From contig CAJEXI010000011.1 of assembly GCA_903994455.1 (NCBI GenBank), positions 1 to 64,000 on the forward strand: 64,000 nucleotides of DNA, read 5' to 3'. Under the pieces are notes generated by a model. The model did no database searches and had not been told where the DNA came from. It saw nothing but the letters and a program-made list of their open reading frames with translations. The translations under genes and the position numbers were made by a program. This DNA is from an uncultured Chlorobiaceae bacterium (GTDB lineage: Bacteria; Bacteroidota; Chlorobiia; Chlorobiales; Chlorobiaceae). Shown here piece after piece: positions 30,501-40,596 of this stretch (its first letter is position 1; each line of letters opens with the position of its first letter).

Positions 30501-30541
30501 AAACTATTTCAATTCAGAAGCTTGAATTACTCAAGCATCTA

Positions 30542-31120
30542 TTATTGGGAAACTGACTTAACCTGTGAGAAATCAAGCTCTGTCGGCGTACCACGACCAA
30601 AAAAGCTTATCATAACCTTAACCTTCATTCTTTCAGTGCACACCTCATGAACCACGCCTGTCAACGAACTGAAGGGCCCGTCAACTACTTTGACTGAATC
30701 GCCAAGCCTGAACGGTGCCTCGACAACTGAACGATGCTCAATATCCTTCTCCGGCTCCAGAATTTTCTCTACCTCATCCGGCCTGAGCGGAGTTGGAACA
30801 TCATCAACGCCAAGAAAACCAATAACGGAAGGAATGTCAAGAATCAGATTCCTGGTCTGCTTGTCAAGCACAGCCTCAATAAGCACATAACCCGGAAAAG
30901 CGTTTTTGGTTAAACTTCTTTTTTTACCATTTTTCACCTCTACAAAGCGCTCGTAAGGAACATAAATCTGTAGTATCTTTTCGCCAAGACCACAGCGAAC
31001 AACATCTGACTCAATCGCCTCTTTAACCTTGCGCTCATGGCCTGAATAAATCCTGAGTGCATACCAGCGTGCCACCGGAACACCCTGAACATCAACATCC
31101 TTTTTTCTTGCGCTCATCAA
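30542..31120 (-). CDS. nusG: Transcription elongation/antitermination factor NusG
   Basis: The 192-aa protein has the NGN domain (ARWYALRIYSGHERKVKEAI near residue 17) and a C-terminal KOW domain (FRLGDSVKVVDGPFSSLTGVV near residue 137). It binds the polymerase clamp and links transcription with ribosome or Rho. It starts 21 bases after secE. Two adjacent Met codons open the frame. Confidence 0.97.
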   Translation of the reverse strand: MMSARKKDVDVQGVPVARWYALRIYSGHERKVKEAIESDVVRCGLGEKILQIYVPYERFVEVKNGKKRSLTKNAFPGYVLIEAVLDKQTRNLILDIPSVIGFLGVDDVPTPLRPDEVEKILEPEKDIEHRSVVEAPFRLGDSVKVVDGPFSSLTGVVHEVCTERMKVKVMISFFGRGTPTELDFSQVKSVSQ

Positions 31121-31141
31121 TTCAACCTTAACACTGTTATC

Positions 31142-31333
31142 TTACAATAACTTTCCCATAACAAAATTTATAATCCAATCGACAACAAACGTGAACAAGG
31201 CCAGAATACCAGAAACCGTCAAAACAACAATCGTCAAATCCTTGATCTCATCTTGAGTAGGCCAGATAACTTTCCGCATCTCAATGATGACATCACGATA
31301 ATACTGAGTTGCTTTGCCTATATATTTATTCAT
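31142..31333 (-). CDS. secE: Preprotein translocase subunit SecE
   Basis: The 63-aa protein has the amphipathic segment YRDVIIEMRKVIWPTQDEI and a single membrane helix (about residues 33-58). It is the minimal one-helix SecE form. It stabilises SecY in the Sec channel and precedes nusG as in most bacteria. Confidence 0.95.
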   Translation of the reverse strand: MNKYIGKATQYYRDVIIEMRKVIWPTQDEIKDLTIVVLTVSGILALFTFVVDWIINFVMGKLL

Positions 31334-31377
31334 GAAACAAGTGCGGAATAAACAACAGTGAAAATTTCTTCTGTGTG

Positions 31378-31450
<73 letters not shown>

Positions 31451-31481
31451 ATACCCTACTGATCAATACCTCCAAAACATG

Positions 31482-31554
<73 letters not shown>

Positions 31555-31570
31555 CTTGCACAATAAACCG

Positions 31571-31652
31571 TGGGTAGGGGAGGATTCGAACCTCCGAAGA
31601 CAGAGTCGACAGATTTACAGTCTGTTGCGTTTAACCACTTCGCTACCTACCC
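31571..31652 (-). tRNA. tRNA-Tyr (GTA)
   Basis: GGGTAGG pairs with CCTACCC. The anticodon loop contains GTA. The long variable arm (GACTCTGTCTTC region) marks a class II tRNA, as expected for bacterial tRNA-Tyr. The discriminator base is A. Confidence 0.95.
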
Positions 31653-31663
31653 ATAACATTCAG

Positions 31664-31736
31664 AGCTGGTGATGGGACTCGAACCCGCAACCTGCTGATT
31701 ACAAATCAGCTGCTCTACCAATTGAGCTACACCAGC
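31664..31736 (-). tRNA. tRNA-Thr (TGT)
   Basis: GCTGGTG pairs with CACCAGC. The anticodon loop TTTGTAA gives anticodon TGT. The T arm GCGGGTTCGAGTCCC is normal. It is first of the four-tRNA cluster reading toward secE. Confidence 0.95.
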
Positions 31737-31800
31737 AGCTCACTCAAAAAACAGGGCTGGTAATATAATGAGAGGTTTTTAAAATACAAAAGAAAAAAGA

Positions 31801-32586
31801 TTATTTCGTGCAATCATCTTTAACCCCGGCAAAAAAACAGGCAAGACGAATCGTCGTTTTTCTCGAAACAGTGCGTTGTGAAAAAGCCAGAACTGTATCG
31901 ATCAAGGTTGGGAATACCCTTATACGATTTTTTTTCAACCCTTTCATGACGGCTTTGACTACGACATCAATTCCTGAAATCGGCAATCGAATATTCGCAG
32001 CATTATGACCGGCCCGTCCCAAAAAACCAGTGTCAACAAAACCCGGGCAAACAGCAAAAACTTTAATCCCCTTGCCCTTCAACTCCAAATAAAGCGCCTC
32101 AGTAAGCGTCAAAACAAACGACTTTGTTGCCGAATAGAGGGCTAGACCAGGAACGCCCTGCAGACCGCCAAGAGAAGCTACATTGATAATGATGCCTCTT
32201 TTCATTTCAACCATATCGGACAAAAAAAGACGGGTGAGCCTGACCATAGCCATCATATTGACCATCATAATCTCCTGAAGCTTCCCAAAAGGCAAATCAC
32301 TGAAATCTCCCGCGTAGGACAATCCCGCACTATTGACCAGAACATCAACCTTTACCTTTTGTCTGTGACAGAATTCATAAACCCTGGCAGGGCTTTCGGC
32401 ATCACTCAAGTCTTCGACACAGATTATTACCTCTATGCCGAAGTCTTGCCGAAGCTGCTGAGCAAGAGTAGCCAATTTGTCTGCAGAGCGGGCTACAAGA
32501 ACAAGATTATGACCCATAACGGCAAATTCACGTGCAATGCCTTCACCGATACCCATGGATGCACCGGTTATTAACGTAAACATCAT
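31801..32586 (-). CDS. Short-chain dehydrogenase/reductase
   Basis: The 261-aa protein has the NAD(P)-binding TGASMGIG motif (residues 7-14), NSAG near residue 85, catalytic Ser138 and the Tyr151-x-x-x-Lys155 pair in YSATK. An SDR of this 'classical' type uses NADPH or NADH to reduce a ketone or oxidise an alcohol; the substrate is unknown. The start at 32586 overlaps the ispG stop (ATGATG), suggesting co-translation. The frame extends upstream but lacks SDR features there. Confidence 0.92.
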   Translation of the reverse strand: MMFTLITGASMGIGEGIAREFAVMGHNLVLVARSADKLATLAQQLRQDFGIEVIICVEDLSDAESPARVYEFCHRQKVKVDVLVNSAGLSYAGDFSDLPFGKLQEIMMVNMMAMVRLTRLFLSDMVEMKRGIIINVASLGGLQGVPGLALYSATKSFVLTLTEALYLELKGKGIKVFAVCPGFVDTGFLGRAGHNAANIRLPISGIDVVVKAVMKGLKKNRIRVFPTLIDTVLAFSQRTVSRKTTIRLACFFAGVKDDCTK

Positions 32587-34658
32587 ACAGGAACAACCCA
32601 TTTTCCCCGCTCTGTGATGAGAGATATCAGTCTTTCTACGGCTTCCTGCTCTGGAATATTCTCTTCGACACACTCCCTGCCGACATAAAGACTGATGCGA
32701 TTCTTTCCGGCACCAACGTAGCCAAAATCAGCATCGGCCATCTCGCCGGGACCATTAACGATGCAGCCCATAATCCCGATTTTCAACCCTTTGAGGTGGG
32801 CGGTTCTGAGTTTTATTGCCGCCAGCGCATGCTCAAGTTCGAAGTAGGTTCTTCCGCAACCAGGACAAGAGATAAATTCAGTTTTCGACATTCGTATTCT
32901 TGCACCCTGAAGAATATTGAACGCCAGATTAACCTCATCATCAGGAGATAACGTCGTTTGAAGTGAAAGCATATCACCAATACCATCACAGAAAAGCGTC
33001 CCGGTCTGGACTGCACTTTTGACAAGCGTTTCAAGTCGGTCAGACGTATCTCCCTTGAAACGAACAAGAAGTGGATAATTCAGAGAGCTGCTCTTGAACG
33101 ACTGCACAAGCCTCCGATAAACAAAAAGGAGATGGTCTGATTGTACTGAAAAAAGAAGTCTGGACGATTCATGCCTGCGGAGCTTTTCTGCAAGGTGAAC
33201 AAGCACCCTTGCAGGAACAGAGTACCCTGACTTTTCATGAAGAAAACATAACTCAACAACGGCAAGAGGCTCATTGTTGATCAGCCGCAACAATTCGTTT
33301 TCAAACCGCTCACCCTCAATAATACAGAACCGAACCTTCGACACCTTATGAAGCAAACGGCCAAAGAGCAATAAATCGCTTGTTGATGCCACAACAAATC
33401 GCCTCTCCTCCCCCAGCCTTTCGAGCAGTTCGTCCAGTGCATCCAGATCAGCCGCACTGTCGACACGAACGGAAGCAAACTCGGAACGGATGGAATCCTG
33501 TGGCTTTGCTGGAGCAAGCCTTTGACGTATTTCATCAAAAACAGCATCACAATCGGAAAGCGAAGCATGCACCTCAGTTTCCACTCGCGGCACCTTATCG
33601 CCTCCAATCTCCATACCTGCCAGCTCAATCTGACTTGAAGCCCTGCGTTGATAGCTGAACGGACTGAACGGCGGCAGTTCATGAGTCACAAGAGTATGAT
33701 TTGCCTGTTTGTAGCGACTCTCTATAACATGCTTCAGAGGAATATGTCCCCTGTCACCATTGACAAGATGAAACTCATTGTACTTCTTCACAAGGGCGAA
33801 ACCAACAGGCACCTCATGCACAGGATCCTCAGTCAGCGAAACCCTGATGGTATCTCCAAGTCCATCTTCAAGGAGTGCACCAATACCCATGGCCGACTTG
33901 ACGCGACCCTCATCGCCATCTCCCGCCTCAGTTACCCCAAGATGAAGCGGATAAGCATGACGAAGCTCAGCATCAGCCTTCTGGACAAGCAGCCGATACG
34001 CCTGAATCATGACACGAACATTTGAGGATTTCATCGAAAACAGGATATCATAATAACCAGCTTCCTCACAGAACCTTGCAAATTCCAGCGCTGCTTCGAC
34101 CATACCTTCAGGAGAGTTCCCGTAACGACTCACAATCCTGTCAGACAAAGATCCATGATTGGTGCCGATTCTCATGGAAACCCCATAGCTGCGGGCTTTT
34201 TCTACCAGAGGTGCAAATTCCTTGCGAACATGTTCAATTTCGTTGAGGTACTCCTCTTCCGTATACTCATCGGTTGAAAATTTGGGAATGGTGGCGTAGT
34301 TTCCAGGATTGATACGGATATTTTCAACAAATTCAACAGCTTTAAGTGCCGCGCGGGCAGAAAAATGAATATCAGCAACCAGCGGAGTGTCAATTCCGTC
34401 ACGGCGAAGCAGATCTCTGATATTCTTGAGATTTTCAGCATCCTTCTCAGTCGGTACCGTAAGCCGAATAATTTCACATCCTGCTTCATACAGCCTCCTG
34501 CACTGTTCAACCGTTGCCACAGTATCCATCGTGTGGGTATTGGTCATGGACTCAACCCTGATCGGCTGATATCCACCAAGAGCCAGGGTTCCGAAAACAA
34601 CTTCACGGGTAAAACGGCGACGATACTGATACATGAGCTTGTCAGGACGGTTGATCAA
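32583..34658 (-). CDS. ispG: 4-hydroxy-3-methylbut-2-enyl diphosphate synthase, three-domain form
   Basis: IspG makes HMBPP in the MEP isoprenoid pathway with a [4Fe-4S] cluster. The 691-aa protein starts with the TIM-barrel domain (GGYQPIRVESMTNTHTMDT, VADIHFSARAALKAVEFV). A large insert follows, roughly residues 300-590, and the Fe-S domain comes last (CPGCGRTYFELE and GCIVNGPGEMADADFGYVG). The usual short form is about 360-400 residues. The insert corresponds to the extra domain seen in plant, Chlamydia and Bacteroidota/Chlorobiota IspG. It forms an operon with the DivIC-like gene (3-base gap) and the SDR gene. Confidence 0.95.
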   Translation of the reverse strand: MINRPDKLMYQYRRRFTREVVFGTLALGGYQPIRVESMTNTHTMDTVATVEQCRRLYEAGCEIIRLTVPTEKDAENLKNIRDLLRRDGIDTPLVADIHFSARAALKAVEFVENIRINPGNYATIPKFSTDEYTEEEYLNEIEHVRKEFAPLVEKARSYGVSMRIGTNHGSLSDRIVSRYGNSPEGMVEAALEFARFCEEAGYYDILFSMKSSNVRVMIQAYRLLVQKADAELRHAYPLHLGVTEAGDGDEGRVKSAMGIGALLEDGLGDTIRVSLTEDPVHEVPVGFALVKKYNEFHLVNGDRGHIPLKHVIESRYKQANHTLVTHELPPFSPFSYQRRASSQIELAGMEIGGDKVPRVETEVHASLSDCDAVFDEIRQRLAPAKPQDSIRSEFASVRVDSAADLDALDELLERLGEERRFVVASTSDLLLFGRLLHKVSKVRFCIIEGERFENELLRLINNEPLAVVELCFLHEKSGYSVPARVLVHLAEKLRRHESSRLLFSVQSDHLLFVYRRLVQSFKSSSLNYPLLVRFKGDTSDRLETLVKSAVQTGTLFCDGIGDMLSLQTTLSPDDEVNLAFNILQGARIRMSKTEFISCPGCGRTYFELEHALAAIKLRTAHLKGLKIGIMGCIVNGPGEMADADFGYVGAGKNRISLYVGRECVEENIPEQEAVERLISLITERGKWVVPV

Positions 34659-34661
34659 AAA

Positions 34662-34982
34662 CTATTTCTCCCTGATGATGAAAAGAGTTTCACCCGGTTT
34701 GCGAAAATTATACCTCTCCCTTGCAGCTTTTTCGATGCTGTCGGGATCTCGGGCGTGCTTGATGCGCAACTCGTTATCAATGATCTTTTTTTGTTCAACT
34801 TTCTGTCTGTCAAGAAGCATAACATGATCAGCCTCCATGCGAATTCTTTTCAAAAGACCAAAATCGTCGAAAAGAATCCAAAAGATGAAATAAAGAACTC
34901 CAACAAAAAAAAGAATCTTTTTAGGGTTTGCATGCGTATAGAGCCAGATGGTATCAAAAAAATTTTTCACGCTTCTAAACAC
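34662..34982 (-). CDS. Septum formation initiator family protein (DivIC/FtsB-like)
   Basis: The 106-aa protein has one membrane helix (about residues 23-42), a predicted coiled coil (about residues 45-75) and the C-terminal REKYNFRKPGE-like element (here RERYNFRKPGETLFII). This is the layout of FtsB/DivIC, a bitopic division protein that links FtsQ and FtsL. It sits between eno and ispG, as FtsB-like genes often lie next to eno. Confidence 0.88.
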   Translation of the reverse strand: MFRSVKNFFDTIWLYTHANPKKILFFVGVLYFIFWILFDDFGLLKRIRMEADHVMLLDRQKVEQKKIIDNELRIKHARDPDSIEKAARERYNFRKPGETLFIIREK

Positions 34983-35030
34983 TTTTGTTTGCAGAATGCT
35001 GCAAGAGGAACAGGGAAGAGAAACGCAAAA

Positions 35031-35059
35031 GGAACCCTTTCAATGAAAAAAAGGGTTCC
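35031..35059 (-). terminator. Hairpin after eno
   Basis: GGAACCCTTT pairs with AAAGGGTTCC (10 bp, 9-base loop). On the minus strand it is followed by TTTT. It lies 13 bases past the eno stop, fitting an intrinsic terminator or partial terminator before the DivIC-like gene. Confidence 0.75.
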
Positions 35060-35071
35060 CCGCAGAGTTCT

Positions 35072-36397
<1,326 letters not shown>

Positions 36398-36610
36398 TTA
36401 AGGTTGTTACGTGCTTTTTATGCGCAAAGGAATGTAAAGTGTCATTATCGATAACAGAGACAGTCGAAAATATATCTTTTTTTCTGAACCTTTTCATTGT
36501 CACCGCAACGCCAAAACTGACTTTTTTTTGTTTATTATTTGTCGAGCTGTTTTGCTGCGAAGCAATCCACAGCCCACTATTTCGTTATTCGTCAAAAAAG
36601 GAGTCATGCT

Positions 36611-38683
36611 ATGCAAGCCGTACAACCGGATCTACTGCGAAACATTGTCATTACAGGCCATGCCGGAAGTGGCAAAACCATACTCGCCGAGTCACTTGCC
36701 CTGACTATGGGTGTTATTAACCGACTCGGGAGTATTGAAGAAGGCAACACCCTCTCCGATTACTCTGCCGATGAGATTGAAAGAAAACACAGTCTTAACA
36801 CCAGCCTTGTCAACGGCTTCTGGAACGACCGCAAAATCAATCTTATCGATACTCCAGGCCTGCTTGACTTTCACGGGGATGTCAAGTCGGCAATGCGAGT
36901 GGCCGACACTGTTCTGATCACCGTCAATGCTGCATCAGGTGTTGAGGTAGGAACTGACACTATCTGGGAGTATACCAAAGAGTACTACAAGCCCACCATG
37001 TTTGTGTTAACCAAACTTGATGCCGACCGGGCCAATTTCAAAACATCCATACAAGGACTTCAGGATCATTTCGGACATCTTGTTACACCGATACAATTTC
37101 CTGCTGATGAAGGCCTTGGGCACCATTCTCTTGTTGATGTCCTGTTGATGAAACTCCTTGAGTTCAGCCAGGACAAACCTGGACAAATGACCGTTTCGGA
37201 CATTCCTGATCTTTATCTTCAACATGCAGAAGCTCTTCATCAACAACTTGTTGAAACCGTTGCTGAAACAGATGAAGAGTTGATGAACAAGTTTTTTGAA
37301 ATTGGAACCCTGACCGAGGAAGAGTTAAGGAGTGGAATCAAATCAGCTCTGGTTACCCGAACCTTTTTTCCTGTTTTCTGCACCTCCCCACTTCATTTGA
37401 TCGGGTCAGAACGGCTGCTGAACGCCATCGTGAACATCTGTCCCTCGCCAATTGAGCGTGGCCCTGAACATGCGCTCTGTACTGTCGATGAAACAAAACG
37501 ATTGATTCAGCCTAATCCCGAAGGAGAGACCATTGCCTTTATTTTCAAGACAATGTCTGAACCTCGTGTCGGTGAAATCTCCTACCTGAGAGTTTATTCA
37601 GGCCACATCGAAACAGGCCACGAGCTGATCGATGTCCAGACAGGACAACTTGAAAAACTTGGCCAGGTTTACACGATTATCGGCCAAAAGAAAAGCCCCG
37701 TTGACAAGCTTCTTGCCGGTGATATCGGTATGGTTGTAAAACTGAAGGACGCACATACCAATGACACCCTTGCCGACAAAGGTACAAGCTGTCGAATAAG
37801 TCCCATTATTTTCCCATTGCCGGTACTGGCTACCGCTATAATCCCGGTTACCCAGGGTGATGAAGAAAAAATCTCTGCCGGCTTGCATCACCTGCATGAA
37901 GAAGATCCAAGCTTTGCTATCGATCATGACGTTGAGTTCAACCAGACCATCCTCAGAACACTTGGCGAAACACATCTGGATACCATTATCAGCCGACTAC
38001 AGGCAAAGTTTAACGTCAAGGTAGATATTGCCCCTATTAAAATCCCCTATCGCGAAACGATACGTATACCCTCTTCTTCGCAGGGAAAGTACAAAAAACA
38101 GTCAGGCGGCAAGGGACAATACGGCGATGTATGGATAAAACTTGAGCCTCTTGCTCGTGATAGCGGATTTGAATTTGCAAGCGAGATTGTTGGTGGTGTT
38201 GTCCCGACAAGATATCTTCCTGCTGTTGAAAAGGGACTTCGGGAGGCTATCACCAATGGAATTCTGGCCGGTTATCCTGTCGTTGACCTCAAAGCTATTG
38301 CTTATGATGGATCGTTTCACCCAGTCGACAGTTCAGAATTTGCCTTTAAAATCGCGGCAAGCATGGGATTTAAAAGTGCATTCGACAAGGCCAAGCCCTT
38401 TCTGCTTGAACCTGTTTATGCTTTGAATGTCTATGCGCCGGAACAATACACGGGAGAAATCGTCGGTGATATTTCCAGTAAACGAGGAAAAATTCTTGGC
38501 ATGGATTCCGACATAAGAATGCAGATCATTCATGCTCTTATCCCGCAGGCCTCACTGACTACCTTCCATCATGCACTCATGCGACTGACTCAAAGCAGAG
38601 CAAGGTATTCATACCATTTCAGTCATTATGAGGAGGCACCGCCCGATATTGCTCAACAGATCATTGCTGAAAAGAGATCCTGA
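36611..38683 (+). CDS. EF-G paralogue lacking the catalytic switch II histidine
   Basis: The 690-aa protein has the full five-domain plan of EF-G: G domain with P-loop GHAGSGKT (16-23), G3 DTPG (80-83), G4 TKLD (134-137), domain II, and a domain IV containing SGGKGQYGDVWI. In EF-G the G3 motif reads DTPGH; here Leu84 replaces the His that activates water. Similar non-His changes (for example Tyr) are known in EF-G-like proteins of other phyla. It may be a ribosome factor with low or altered GTPase, or a specialised recycling or rescue factor. AAGGAG precedes the ATG; the upstream frame to 36539 is not family-like. It is monocistronic and followed by a long inverted repeat. The main translocase gene fusA is not in this window. 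Confidence 0.93.
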   Translation: MQAVQPDLLRNIVITGHAGSGKTILAESLALTMGVINRLGSIEEGNTLSDYSADEIERKHSLNTSLVNGFWNDRKINLIDTPGLLDFHGDVKSAMRVADTVLITVNAASGVEVGTDTIWEYTKEYYKPTMFVLTKLDADRANFKTSIQGLQDHFGHLVTPIQFPADEGLGHHSLVDVLLMKLLEFSQDKPGQMTVSDIPDLYLQHAEALHQQLVETVAETDEELMNKFFEIGTLTEEELRSGIKSALVTRTFFPVFCTSPLHLIGSERLLNAIVNICPSPIERGPEHALCTVDETKRLIQPNPEGETIAFIFKTMSEPRVGEISYLRVYSGHIETGHELIDVQTGQLEKLGQVYTIIGQKKSPVDKLLAGDIGMVVKLKDAHTNDTLADKGTSCRISPIIFPLPVLATAIIPVTQGDEEKISAGLHHLHEEDPSFAIDHDVEFNQTILRTLGETHLDTIISRLQAKFNVKVDIAPIKIPYRETIRIPSSSQGKYKKQSGGKGQYGDVWIKLEPLARDSGFEFASEIVGGVVPTRYLPAVEKGLREAITNGILAGYPVVDLKAIAYDGSFHPVDSSEFAFKIAASMGFKSAFDKAKPFLLEPVYALNVYAPEQYTGEIVGDISSKRGKILGMDSDIRMQIIHALIPQASLTTFHHALMRLTQSRARYSYHFSHYEEAPPDIAQQIIAEKRS

Positions 38684-38693
38684 GTTCCGCTGC

Positions 38694-38741
38694 TTATGAC
38701 CATAAGAAGTCACCTCTGGATGTGGCTTCTTATGGTCATAA
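38694..38741. repeat. Long inverted repeat after the EF-G paralogue
   Basis: TTATGACCATAAGAAG (38694-38709) is exactly repeated in inverse as CTTCTTATGGTCATAA (38726-38741), a 16-bp perfect stem, with CAC/GTG able to extend it inside. There is no T run on either side, so it is not a classical terminator. Each arm contains a near-palindrome (TTATGACCATAA), which could also be a protein-binding site. It lies 10 bases past the stop, in a 200-base convergent gap. Confidence 0.8.
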
Positions 38742-38886
38742 TATCACGATCATAGCTCCAGGCTATAGCAAAGCAGGGCGAAGGAACCAACACTGCGTTT
38801 TGCATCCAAATCAGTCAATTGTTCGACAAACTGACAGGAGAAGGTAGAGCACTCCCGCACCGACAGCTCTTCACCTGAATCTGACC

Positions 38887-39675
38887 TTACAGTAAACCGA
38901 ACATTGACTTTATTTTAAGCCACCACACCATCCAGATCGCCTCGCGAATATTCTTTTTGCTCATTTTCGATTTACCAACAGAACGGTCAACAAAAACAAT
39001 TGGAATTTCTGCAATGGAAAAGCCTTTTTTCCAAACTCTGAAATTCATCTCAATCTGAAATGAATATCCCTGGGAATTTATCCTGTCAAAATTGAGAGTG
39101 CGCAATACCTCAGCGCTAAAGCATTTAAAGCCGCTCGTCGGATCTGCAACAGGCATCCCTGTAATGAAACGAGTATAAATACTGGCTATTTTTGAAAGAA
39201 TTAACCTGCCAAGCGGCCAGTTAACGACATTGACCGTATTGTTCATGTAACGCGATCCGATAAGCAGGTGAGAATCGCTCATGGCATCCAGGAAGCGCTG
39301 TATCACCAGGGGATCGTGAGAATAATCAGCATCCATTTCCAAAACATACCGATACCCCTTCTGCAAAGCATACCTGAAACCAGCAATATAAGCAGTTCCT
39401 AGTCCCAACTTTTGCGCCCTCGTCATCAGATAAAGCCCGCGTGTCGTCAATTGCCTTGAACGCACAATATCTGCGGTTCCGTCCGGGGAATTATCATCAA
39501 TAACCAGAATATCAAGCGTCAACGGATATCGCTCTGCAAGTTCACCAAGCAGCCTGCCAATATTTTCAGCTTCATTGAAAGTTGGAATAATGACAAGTGC
39601 CAAACCTGGTGGTACTGTTTGTTGACCGGGCAAAACTGGAGGGTCCTTTAGAGCAACATTTTTGGGTACCGACAT
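38887..39675 (-). CDS. Polyprenol-phosphate mannosyltransferase-like glycosyltransferase (family 2)
   Basis: The 262-aa protein has VIIPTFNEAENI, the VIDDNSPDGTADIVR motif, and the metal-binding EMDADYSHDP sequence typical of dolichol-phosphate mannose synthases (DPM1-like). These enzymes transfer mannose or glucose from nucleotide sugars to a polyprenyl phosphate on the inner membrane. No multi-pass C-terminal membrane domain is present, so it is the short soluble-type form. The start at 39675 is preferred to the ATG at 39708, which would lie inside the hairpin after pscB. The lipid-linked sugar's acceptor is unknown. Confidence 0.9.
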   Translation of the reverse strand: MSVPKNVALKDPPVLPGQQTVPPGLALVIIPTFNEAENIGRLLGELAERYPLTLDILVIDDNSPDGTADIVRSRQLTTRGLYLMTRAQKLGLGTAYIAGFRYALQKGYRYVLEMDADYSHDPLVIQRFLDAMSDSHLLIGSRYMNNTVNVVNWPLGRLILSKIASIYTRFITGMPVADPTSGFKCFSAEVLRTLNFDRINSQGYSFQIEMNFRVWKKGFSIAEIPIVFVDRSVGKSKMSKKNIREAIWMVWWLKIKSMFGLL

Positions 39676-39693
39676 AGAGGAGTTGTGGATCTG

Positions 39694-39731
39694 AATAAAA
39701 CAAAGCATTGCCAGTTTCAGGCAATGCTTTG
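39694..39731 (-). terminator. Intrinsic terminator of the pscAB operon
   Basis: CAAAGCATTGCC and GGCAATGCTTTG form a 12-bp stem (39701-39712, 39720-39731), followed on the minus strand by TTTTATT. It lies 29 bases after the pscB stop. Confidence 0.93.
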
Positions 39732-39759
39732 TTAAAACTCTTGACCGGGCACGCTGTTA

Positions 39760-40503
39760 CTACTTCGCCTCTCGATGAAATCTGTGCAGAAATCTCAGAT
39801 CAAAATCAAGACGTTCGGGCGGTGTATAGGTAAAATCAAGAATCCCTCCGTCAGGAAGAACTTCAATAAGTGCTCCTGAAGGACATTCATCTGAAGAAAA
39901 ACAGGCAGAACAGGAAATGCAGGCATCCTGATCAATGTAACACCTGAAACCACCCTCCTGCACATCACCGTAAAATTTGTAGCCGATGGCATTGACTTTT
40001 GGAGGACACGTGTCAAGACACATCCCACAACCGACACAAAGATTTTCGATAATAAAATAATGAGATTTCGCCCTCGGTGTTGCTTTTTTCAAAGCAGGCC
40101 TGGCTTGATCTCCTTCTGGCGCATTTCCAGCATCAGAAGTTGCCGCTGATGCAGACTTAGCAGCAGGTGCCCCCTTCGCAACTGGCGCAGGCTTTGATCC
40201 GGCAGGCTTTACCCCCGCCGCAGGCTTTGCGCCACCCGCAGGTTTCGGTGCACTCTCTGGCGCAGCTTTTTGCACGGGAAACGCAGATTCCTGCGGTAAA
40301 CCACATCTTCCAAGATTAACATTAAGAGACTCTAACCGAGGCTTACCCTTCTTGTCCTGAGGCATCTCCTTCGGCTTTGGCTTTCCCTCCTTTGCCGCAG
40401 GAGGCTTTGCCCCTGACCCGGCGGGTGGTTGCTTCGGCACCGCCGGCGAAATCTTGGCGGCTGGGACTGACGATATATCTGACTTTTGTACAGGATCGGC
40501 CAT
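39760..40503 (-). CDS. pscB: Photosystem P840 reaction centre iron-sulfur protein (FA/FB)
   Basis: The 247-aa protein has a long Ala/Pro/Lys-rich N-terminal part (about residues 1-145) that is low complexity and basic, then two four-Cys motifs: Cys156, 159, 162, 166 (CVGCGMCLDTC) and Cys195, 198, 201, 207 (CISCSACFSSDEC). These bind FA and FB, which receive electrons from FX in PscA and pass them to ferredoxin. The long charged leader is a hallmark of green sulfur bacterial PscB. AGGAGGG precedes the ATG. It is in an operon with pscA, with a strong hairpin between. Confidence 0.97.
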   Translation of the reverse strand: MADPVQKSDISSVPAAKISPAVPKQPPAGSGAKPPAAKEGKPKPKEMPQDKKGKPRLESLNVNLGRCGLPQESAFPVQKAAPESAPKPAGGAKPAAGVKPAGSKPAPVAKGAPAAKSASAATSDAGNAPEGDQARPALKKATPRAKSHYFIIENLCVGCGMCLDTCPPKVNAIGYKFYGDVQEGGFRCYIDQDACISCSACFSSDECPSGALIEVLPDGGILDFTYTPPERLDFDLRFLHRFHREAK

Positions 40504-40555
40504 AAAAACCCTCCTCTTTAATTACATGATAAACTTTAATATCAAAGGACGTTAC

Positions 40556-40585
40556 CCTGGAGTGCATCAAATGATGCACTCCAGG
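40556..40585 (-). promoter_or_regulatory. Strong hairpin between pscA and pscB, probable mRNA processing or stability element
   Basis: CCTGGAGTGCATC and GATGCACTCCAGG form a perfect 13-bp stem around an AAAT loop. It lies 11 bases past the pscA stop. No T run follows on the minus strand, so it is unlikely to stop transcription fully. Hairpins at this position in photosynthetic operons (for example puf) stabilise the upstream message. Confidence 0.8.
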
Positions 40586-40596
40586 CAAGAGTAGTT

